From the NCBI GenBank assembly GCA_029289015.1, contig JARFUL010000083.1, positions 1 to 7,002 of the forward strand: DNA of 7,002 bases. The letters are read 5' to 3'. The position numbers and the translations under genes are program-made. The notes under the pieces were generated by a model. It was not told where the DNA came from, did not search any database, and saw only the letters and a list, made by a program, of their open reading frames with translations. The DNA comes from Syntrophobacteria bacterium (lineage in GTDB: Bacteria; Desulfobacterota; Syntrophobacteria; JARFUL01). Positions 1 through 7,002 of this stretch are shown piece after piece. The first letter of the stretch is position 1; each line of letters opens with the position of its first letter.

Positions 1-3019
<3,019 letters not shown>

Positions 3020-3084
3020 ACGGCACAAATCTTAGCACGAAGCTTCCGGGCTTTTCCAATGTTAAAAGGGTAGTTGAGACACAG

Positions 3085-3122
3085 AAGGGGCGACCCTCCT
3101 CAAGAGCCCGGGGCCGCCCCTT
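3085..3122 (-). terminator. Hairpin terminator downstream of the HU gene
   Basis: A perfect 8-base inverted repeat (AAGGGGCG / CGCCCCTT) is extended inward by a G-U pair and three G-C pairs, giving a strong 12-bp stem with a 14-base loop. It begins 26 bases after the HU stop codon. The following U-run is poor (CUGUGUCUC), so it may be a leaky or factor-assisted terminator, or an mRNA-stabilising hairpin. It separates HU from the DUF1786-ligA pair. Confidence 0.6.
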
Positions 3123-3147
3123 GGGATGATAAATATTCTTAGAGAGC

Positions 3148-3429
3148 TTATCTGGCTTTGGCTACCGCCGCCTTCAGCTTGCTTCCGGCCTTGAACTTAA
3201 CTACGTTGGTGGCCTTGATCTTGATTTTTTGCTTGGTCCTGGGGTTGATACCGCTCCTGGCGGCCCTCTTGGCCACGCTTAAGGTGCAAAATCCTACCAG
3301 GGTAACCTTCTCCTTTTTCTTCAGAGCCTTGGTTACCGAATCGATGAAAGCATTAAGGGCCTTTTCCGCGCTCGCCTTGGACAGGCCAGCTTCCTTGGCC
3401 ATGGCCGCCACCAGCTCAGCTTTTGTCAT
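3148..3429 (-). CDS. HU/IHF-family DNA-binding protein
   Basis: A 93-residue histone-like protein of the HU family, which dimerises and bends DNA to organise the nucleoid. The N-terminus (MTKAELVAAMAKEAGLSK) is the classic two-helix dimerisation segment. The family signature runs from G46-F47 through R58, G60, N62, P63 and T65, so the intercalating proline at the tip of the beta arm is kept. The C-terminus is lysine- and alanine-rich. Oddities: the usual GFGTF is GFCTL here (C48, L50), and the arm tip reads INPRTK where most relatives have RNPQTG. The start is firm: AAGGAGG lies six bases before the ATG. The gene is monocistronic, with a promoter about 140 bases upstream and a hairpin downstream. 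It is divergent from the DUF3786 gene. HU rather than IHF is favoured by overall sequence, but paralogues cannot be told apart from one window. Confidence 0.96.
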   Translation of the reverse strand: MTKAELVAAMAKEAGLSKASAEKALNAFIDSVTKALKKKEKVTLVGFCTLSVAKRAARSGINPRTKQKIKIKATNVVKFKAGSKLKAAVAKAR

Positions 3430-3435
3430 AACGTT

Positions 3436-3442
3436 CCTCCTT
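3436..3442 (-). promoter_or_regulatory. Shine-Dalgarno site of the HU gene
   Basis: AAGGAGG on the minus strand, six bases before the ATG at 3429. It is the strongest ribosome binding site in the window, fitting an abundant nucleoid protein, and it fixes the start codon. Confidence 0.9.
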
Positions 3443-3569
3443 AAAATTTATGGATTAAAATCAATCGGATAGATTCTAGGACATCCAGTTTTTGGGATAT
3501 GGTTTATGAAAAGGCAATTAGACCAAATGGTTAAAAGGGGGATAGCCGACAACACCCTTAAAATAGGGG

Positions 3570-3597
3570 ATTACCATATAATTTTCCCCCAAGTCAA
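3570..3597 (-). promoter_or_regulatory. Candidate sigma70-type promoter of the HU gene
   Basis: On the minus strand TTGACT (3597-3592) is followed after 16 bases by GGTAAT (3575-3570). The match is 5 of 6 at -35 and 4 of 6 at -10, with an AT-rich spacer. It would give a 5' leader of roughly 130 bases. The -10 element is imperfect and its register could shift by a base or two. Confidence 0.5.
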
Positions 3598-3673
3598 GCA
3601 AAAATACCGGTTTTGGGGCCCCGCGGAGCGATTTTTTCCCCTAAAAAACGCAGCCCACAACCCAGCTCTTGAG

Positions 3674-3702
3674 TTGCCCGCAGCAGATAAGACTGGTATA
3701 AT
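3674..3702 (+). promoter_or_regulatory. Extended -10 promoter for DUF3786-cooC-folE2
   Basis: TTGCCC (3674-3679), a 17-base spacer and a perfect TATAAT (3697-3702) preceded by TGG, which makes an extended -10 element. Transcription should start near 3709, about 30 bases before the DUF3786 ATG. This is the best sigma70-type promoter in the window and the only convincing one ahead of the three-gene run. Confidence 0.75.
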
Positions 3703-3740
3703 CCACTGGGTCTGAAACGAGTCTCCGGGGGAGCACCTCC

Positions 3741-4379
3741 ATGGCGCGTATTGACGATTACAAAGAGGCGTTCAGGATAGCGGCCGAAAAGCTCAAGGCC
3801 GCAAACCCCCTCCACCTGGCCCGCATGGCCGGGGCCACTCTCATTGAGGACGACGAGCTTGCTCCCTGGATCGAGCTCCACTACCTGGCCAGGCCCATCA
3901 AGGTGACGGTCTCCCCGGAGGTGGAGGTGGAGGCCACCGACGAGGGCCGGGAGCTGAGCCACCCTGAAAAGGGGCTCATCCTCCACTACCTCCTCACCGC
4001 CGCGGGGGCCGAGCCCACCGGAGAACAGATCACCTTCCGGCAGGTGCCGGGGGGAATATCGTACCACGCCGCGTTTTTAAGGAGGGCGAGGGATCCCCTG
4101 ATCATGGTGTTCGGGGACAGGCCCGAGAGGCTCCTCGAACTGGGCCCCATGATCGGCGGCCGGCCCGGGGATTTCGGGGACGTCTCAGTGGTGGTGAAGG
4201 CCCTGCCCCGGGTGGAGATAATCCTCGTCCTGTGGAAGGGGGACGATGAGTTCGGGCCCGAGGGGAACATCCTCTTCGACGCCAACATCACCGACTACCT
4301 GCCCTCCGAGGACATCGCGATGATCTCGGGCCAGGTGGTCTACACCCTCATGGGGCTGGACAGGGCCGTGAAGGGCTAG
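3741..4379 (+). CDS. DUF3786 domain protein
   Basis: A 212-residue cytoplasmic protein with no signal peptide or membrane segment, matching the DUF3786 family over its whole length. Recognisable conserved stretches are LILHYLLTAAG (about residues 79-89), ITFRQVPGGISYHAAF (97-112), LWKGDDEF (164-171) and FDANITDYLPSEDI (179-192). No catalytic function has been established for the family that I know of. The acidic conserved patches GDDEF and YLPSED look like binding or active-site regions, but that is inference; GDDEF here is not part of a GGDEF cyclase. The ATG at 3741 has a purine-rich GGGGGAG seven bases upstream. It is the first gene after a strong extended -10 promoter and lies 40 bases before cooC, so a role alongside metal-centre maturation of CODH or related enzymes is a reasonable guess. 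Confidence 0.85.
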   Translation: MARIDDYKEAFRIAAEKLKAANPLHLARMAGATLIEDDELAPWIELHYLARPIKVTVSPEVEVEATDEGRELSHPEKGLILHYLLTAAGAEPTGEQITFRQVPGGISYHAAFLRRARDPLIMVFGDRPERLLELGPMIGGRPGDFGDVSVVVKALPRVEIILVLWKGDDEFGPEGNILFDANITDYLPSEDIAMISGQVVYTLMGLDRAVKG

Positions 4380-4419
4380 CCCTCTTCCCGGGCAAGGACA
4401 CGAGACAGAAAGACTCGCC

Positions 4420-5187
4420 ATGAAGATTGCAGTCTCCGGAAAGGGCGGCGTAGGCAAGACGACCCTCTCCGCCTTCCTCATCAACACCCTGGCCGAAGCG
4501 GGCCTTACGGTCCTGGCCATAGACGCGGACCCGGACGCCAACCTGGGCCAGGCCCTGGGGTTTGAGGGCGCGGACGACCTTCCTCCCATCAGCGCGATGA
4601 AGGAGCTGATCCACGAGCGCACAGAGGCCCAGCCCGGCTACGGCGGCTTCTTCAAGCTGAACCCCAAGGTGGACGACCTGCCGGAGAAGATATCCCTGAA
4701 AAAGGACAGCATACGGCTCCTGGTCATGGGAGGGATCGACTCCGGCGGCTCCGGGTGCGTCTGCCCGGAGTCGGTGTTTTTGAAGAATCTCATGAACCAC
4801 CTCATCCTGGGCCGCAAGGACGCGCTGGTGATGGACATGGAGGCCGGCATAGAGCACCTGGGCCGCGGCACCGCGCAGTCGGTGGACAGGCTCATCGTGG
4901 TGGTGGAGCCGGGCAGGAGGTCCATCGCGACCGCGAAGAGGGTGAGGGAGCTGGCCCGTGAGATCGGGCTCAATAAGATCAGCATAGTGGGCAACAAGGT
5001 CCGGTCCTCAAGGGACGAGGAGTTCCTGAAAGAGAGCCTTCAGGGGTTCGACTTTCTGGGGTTCGTCCCCTACGACGAGGCGATAATCGAGGCGGACCTT
5101 GCGGGGGGCTCCCCCACTGGGCTCAAGGAGGAGACCAGCCGGGCCCTGTCCAATATAGCCGCCCAGTTCCTTACTGAGCAATCATAA
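4420..5187 (+). CDS. cooC: CooC-type CO dehydrogenase nickel-insertion ATPase
   Basis: CooC is a MinD/SIMIBI-class P-loop ATPase that dimerises on ATP and helps load nickel into the C-cluster of carbon monoxide dehydrogenase. The 255-residue protein has the deviant Walker A motif GKGGVGKTT (residues 7-15, with signature lysine K8), a switch region DADPDAN (35-41), the family-defining C-x-C nickel/zinc site (C113 and C115, within SGCVCPES), and a Walker B-like segment MDMEAGIEHLGRG starting near D139. The C-x-C distinguishes it from plain MinD or ParA proteins and sits almost exactly where it does in characterised CooC1. Length is normal. The start gives the P-loop at its expected N-terminal position, but the ribosome binding site is weak, so translation may depend on DUF3786 upstream. 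folE2 follows after 15 bases. No CODH subunit gene is in the window, so its client enzyme must be encoded elsewhere. Confidence 0.93.
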   Translation: MKIAVSGKGGVGKTTLSAFLINTLAEAGLTVLAIDADPDANLGQALGFEGADDLPPISAMKELIHERTEAQPGYGGFFKLNPKVDDLPEKISLKKDSIRLLVMGGIDSGGSGCVCPESVFLKNLMNHLILGRKDALVMDMEAGIEHLGRGTAQSVDRLIVVVEPGRRSIATAKRVRELAREIGLNKISIVGNKVRSSRDEEFLKESLQGFDFLGFVPYDEAIIEADLAGGSPTGLKEETSRALSNIAAQFLTEQS

Positions 5188-5202
5188 GCCCTGGAGGGAC
5201 CA

Positions 5203-5985
5203 TTGGAAGACCTCAAGGACGTTCAGAGCGAGCCTGACTTTCGGGACATCTCCATAGACAAGGCCGGGGTGAAGGACATCCGCTACCCCATCGTGGTTTT
5301 GGACCGGGAAAACGGCACCCAGGCCACGGTCGCGTCCATCAACATGTTCGTGGAGCTGCCCCGCCATTTCAAGGGCACCCACATGTCCCGGTTCGTGGAG
5401 ATCCTCAACGAACACCACGTGAACATCAACCTGCAGTCCTTCATAAGCGTGCTCGACACGATGATGGCCCGCCTCGACGCGGAGTCGGCCCACCTGGAGA
5501 TCGAGTTCCCCTACTTCATAAAGAAGCGCTCTCCTGTTACCTCAACCCCGGGCCTGATGGAGTATTACTGCCGCATGCTCGGCTCCACCAGCGGCGACGG
5601 CAGGTACGACCAGGTCCTCGAAGTCTCCGTGCCCGTGACCACGGTGTGCCCCTGCTCCAAGGAGATAAGCAACTTCGGCGCGCACAACCAGCGGGGCTTG
5701 GTGAAGGTCGCGGTGAGGTTCAAGAGGTTCATCTGGATAGAGGACATCATCGAGATCGTGGAGGACGAGGCCTCCTGCGACGTGTTCTCCGTCTTAAAGA
5801 GGCCCGACGAGAAGTACGTCACCGAAAGGGCCTACGAGAACCCCAAGTTCGTGGAGGACATGGTGCGGGACGTGGCCAAGAGGCTCAAGGAGGACGACAA
5901 CCTTACCTGGTTTTCCGTGGACGCGGAGAACTTCGAGTCCATTCACAACCACTCAGCGTACGCGCACGTTGATATAACCAGGTAG
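5203..5985 (+). CDS. folE2: GTP cyclohydrolase FolE2 (type IB)
   Basis: FolE2 converts GTP to 7,8-dihydroneopterin triphosphate, the first step of tetrahydrofolate synthesis (also feeding queuosine in some bacteria). It is the alternative to zinc-dependent FolE and can work with other metals. The 260-residue protein has the family N-terminus DVQSEPDFRDISIDKAGVKD, the metal-site cysteine C149 in TVCPCSKEIS, H161 in GAHNQRG, and the C-terminal ESIHNHSAYAH with E245 and H248. These residues line up with the metal and catalytic positions known in the Neisseria enzyme, with an offset of zero to two. Translation starts at TTG: GGAGGG lies four bases upstream, and the family N-terminal motif begins within the first few residues, so no later ATG fits. 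It is the third gene of the run, 15 bases after cooC. Identity is very secure; the idea that its folate supports a Wood-Ljungdahl methyl branch is inference. Confidence 0.96.
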   Translation: MEDLKDVQSEPDFRDISIDKAGVKDIRYPIVVLDRENGTQATVASINMFVELPRHFKGTHMSRFVEILNEHHVNINLQSFISVLDTMMARLDAESAHLEIEFPYFIKKRSPVTSTPGLMEYYCRMLGSTSGDGRYDQVLEVSVPVTTVCPCSKEISNFGAHNQRGLVKVAVRFKRFIWIEDIIEIVEDEASCDVFSVLKRPDEKYVTERAYENPKFVEDMVRDVAKRLKEDDNLTWFSVDAENFESIHNHSAYAHVDITR

Positions 5986-6003
5986 GCGAATCCCCCACCC
6001 TCA

Positions 6004-6031
6004 AACCAGGAGCCCGCGGCCTATCCTGGTT
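6004..6031 (+). terminator. Hairpin after folE2, possible operon end
   Basis: Perfect 8-base inverted repeat AACCAGGA / TCCTGGTT with a 12-base loop that can form a further small GCC/GGC stem. It lies 19 bases after the folE2 stop codon. There is no U-run after it, so it may be a factor-dependent terminator or 3'-end stabiliser rather than a classical intrinsic terminator. Confidence 0.4.
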
Positions 6032-6150
6032 GGCGGCCAAGGCTCCGGATGCCGCGAAAGGGCCACGGCAAAAGGTTTGGGGATTTCCCCGGCACAAGTC
6101 ATTCGATTGACACTCTTTCCAACCCTGGGCTCCAAAAGAAAATGATAGCT

Positions 6151-6179
6151 TTGACAACCGTCACAAAATTCATTAAGTG
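6151..6179 (+). promoter_or_regulatory. Candidate promoter for the DHp-only membrane protein
   Basis: A perfect TTGACA (6151-6156) stands in an AT-rich stretch 140 bases before the gene at 6297. The matching -10 is poor: TTAAGT at 16-base or TAAGTG at 17-base spacing. A poor -10 next to a perfect -35 would fit a regulated promoter, but the call rests mainly on the -35 box. Confidence 0.4.
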
Positions 6180-6182
6180 AAT
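6168..6182. promoter_or_regulatory. Inverted repeat overlapping candidate -10, possible operator
   Basis: ATTCA, five bases, TGAAT: a perfect 5-bp inverted repeat with a centre about 20 bases after the TTGACA box. The position over the presumed -10 suits a repressor site. In AT-rich DNA a repeat this short can arise by chance. Confidence 0.3.
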
Positions 6183-6296
6183 GTATTTTAACCAAGATTA
6201 AGAACATTAACGAAACGCTGCTCGAGAACTTAAGCGAGCGCGAACTCTTGGCTGAATCTTTTGGCCTGAAAATAGCCTGAAAAGCAGGGGGGAGAG

Positions 6297-6869
6297 ATGG
6301 ATGAACTGTTTTTCTTAGAGGTCCTCGTGCCTCTCTTGCACATTACCACGTTTATAGTTCTGGTCTCTGTGTGCTTCCTCTTTCACCGGGATACGCTCGG
6401 CCTTCTCCTCGCGTTTATCTTTGTCTTCGACTGGGGCAGCTACGCCAACAGGGACCTTATCTTGGAAGTGCTTAACAGCAACCCGCATTACTGGATAACC
6501 TATGTCGGGGGAGGAACCGTGCTCGTCTTTTTGGCGGGGCTGGGCGTTTGGGCTACGGTCAAGCGCAGGAAGACGGAGCAAGAACGGCTGGAAAGTGTGC
6601 GATTGCAGGGGGTCCTGGAGATGGCCGGAGCCGCATGCCACGAACTGAGCCAGCCTCTCCAGGTGATCACCGGGCTTTCCCAACTGATGGCAATGAACAT
6701 TACAGAGGACCATCCGTTCTACGATAAGGTTTCAAAGATGAACGAGCAGGCCGACAGGGTAGTAGAGGTGATAAACAAGATCATGAACATCACCAAATAC
6801 GAGACCCGCGATTATCTCAGCAGGCTTGGCAAAATAATCGATATTGAGAAGTCTTCGAAAGACGGGTAG
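6297..6869 (+). CDS. Membrane protein with histidine-kinase DHp domain, no ATPase domain
   Basis: A 190-residue protein. Three hydrophobic segments (about residues 8-29, 33-50 and 68-88) look like membrane helices, followed by a charged stretch (KRRKTEQER) and a HisKA dimerisation/phosphoacceptor domain. The H-box is CHELSQPLQVI with the phosphoacceptor histidine at H115, followed by E116 and P120. The second helix of the hairpin runs about 140-170 and ends in TKYETRDYL. The protein stops at about residue 190, exactly where a normal kinase would begin its HATPase domain, so the N, G1 and G2 boxes are absent. The start is ATG at 6297, directly after a purine-rich AGGGGGGAGAG; the ATG four bases later is out of frame. 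An intrinsic terminator follows 14 bases after the stop, so this is a complete transcription unit. It may be a phosphotransfer or dimerisation partner of another kinase, or a decayed kinase. Confidence 0.85.
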   Translation: MDELFFLEVLVPLLHITTFIVLVSVCFLFHRDTLGLLLAFIFVFDWGSYANRDLILEVLNSNPHYWITYVGGGTVLVFLAGLGVWATVKRRKTEQERLESVRLQGVLEMAGAACHELSQPLQVITGLSQLMAMNITEDHPFYDKVSKMNEQADRVVEVINKIMNITKYETRDYLSRLGKIIDIEKSSKDG

Positions 6870-6882
6870 ACAACCTGCGCTC

Positions 6883-6911
6883 CCGGGGCAGCCGCCAGCG
6901 CCCGGTTTTTT
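6883..6911 (+). terminator. Intrinsic terminator of the DHp-only gene
   Basis: CCGGGGC pairs with GCGCCCGG (one bulged G) around an 8-base loop, followed at once by six T residues (6906-6911). It begins 14 bases after the TAG stop at 6867-6869, in the right orientation and place to end the upstream transcript. Confidence 0.8.
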
Positions 6912-7002
6912 GGGGGGGTTGGATACCGAGCCGGACTGATCGCCCCGCGCACGTCTCGTCATTCAAATTTTCTGCTCCAAAGCCTGTTGCCATCCTGATC
7001 CG
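6912..7002. other. Right-end noncoding stretch
   Basis: Ninety-one bases after the terminator, starting with a run of seven G. I see no coding frame, ribosome binding site or repeat that can be supported. None of the frames read here resembles a HATPase or receiver domain. Confidence 0.5.

Larger units (their letters stand above)
6032..6296 (+). other. Intergenic leader with serial small hairpins
   Basis: This gap holds no confident gene. In order it contains a TGCCG/CGGCA stem (6050-6070), a perfect GGGGA/TCCCC hairpin (6079-6090), a GTCA/TGAC hairpin (6098-6111), TTGACA boxes at 6107 and 6151, a small inverted repeat (6168-6182) and a GCTCG/CGAGC hairpin (6220-6239). Base composition changes from GC-rich to AT-rich at about 6130. 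A short open frame ending at 6280 is discussed under findings. No known riboswitch could be matched with confidence. Confidence 0.5.

Noticed and set aside
3020..3084. A separate promoter for DUF1786-ligA
   Set aside because: Candidates such as TTAACA or TTGGAA have no -10 at acceptable spacing. A promoter may exist but cannot be supported from the sequence.
3506..3715. A 69-codon plus-strand open frame in the HU / DUF3786 gap
   Set aside because: It covers both proposed promoters, has only a weak ribosome binding site, and its translation resembles no family I know. It is most likely a chance frame in regulatory DNA.
4164..4171. GGDEF-like reading of the GDDEF string in the DUF3786 protein
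   Set aside because: The string is actually at residues 167-171, and the rest of the diguanylate cyclase domain is absent; it belongs to a conserved DUF3786 stretch.
4372..4383. Perfect 12-base palindrome across the DUF3786 stop codon as a terminator
   Set aside because: With a workable loop only about four pairs remain, and there is no U-run; a terminator here would also cut off cooC from the only good promoter.
6041..6111. Resemblance to a c-di-GMP (GEMM) riboswitch
   Set aside because: Pieces such as CGAAAGG and ACGGCAAA recall the family, but the order of conserved boxes and the second half of the aptamer are missing.
6840..7002. A frameshift that could hide a HATPase domain after the DHp region
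   Set aside because: The next frame stays open to about 6939 but reads proline/glycine-rich with no N, G1 or G2 box, and an intrinsic terminator lies in it.

Overview
The window looks like a chromosomal segment from a GC-rich, anaerobic bacterium. NAD-dependent DNA ligase and a lysine-rich HU protein mark it as bacterial. A CooC-type nickel-insertion ATPase points to carbon monoxide dehydrogenase metabolism. Frequent AGG arginine codons, the DUF1786 and DUF3786 proteins and a HELxQPL-type histidine-kinase box would fit Desulfobacterota (former Deltaproteobacteria) or a nearby anaerobic lineage. That placement is inference, with moderate confidence.

Layout. On the minus strand, reading right to left: an HU-family protein (3148-3429) with its own promoter, a near-ideal ribosome binding site and a downstream hairpin; an ASKHA-fold DUF1786 protein (1988-3019); and ligA (from 1937 to beyond the left edge, missing only about the last 20-30 residues). 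DUF1786 and ligA are tightly spaced and probably cotranscribed.

On the plus strand, an AT-richer divergent regulatory region (3430-3740) carries a strong extended -10 promoter. It drives a three-gene run: a DUF3786 protein (3741-4379), cooC (4420-5187) and folE2 (5203-5985, TTG start). CooC matures nickel enzymes such as CODH, and FolE2 makes the first intermediate of tetrahydrofolate synthesis. The run could therefore serve both branches of the Wood-Ljungdahl pathway (Ni-CODH and the folate methyl carrier). That link is a hypothesis; DUF3786 has no established function.

The 311-base gap at 5986-6296 holds a chain of small hairpins, two TTGACA boxes, a small inverted repeat and a short protein-like open frame. 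It leads into a membrane protein (6297-6869) with three predicted transmembrane segments and a histidine-kinase phosphoacceptor (DHp) domain but no ATPase domain. A clear intrinsic terminator (6883-6911) closes that gene, so the missing catalytic domain appears to be a real gene ending. The last 91 bases contain nothing recognisable.

The most unusual items are this DHp-only membrane protein and the DUF3786-cooC-folE2 arrangement. No CRISPR array, tRNA, rRNA or mobile element is visible.
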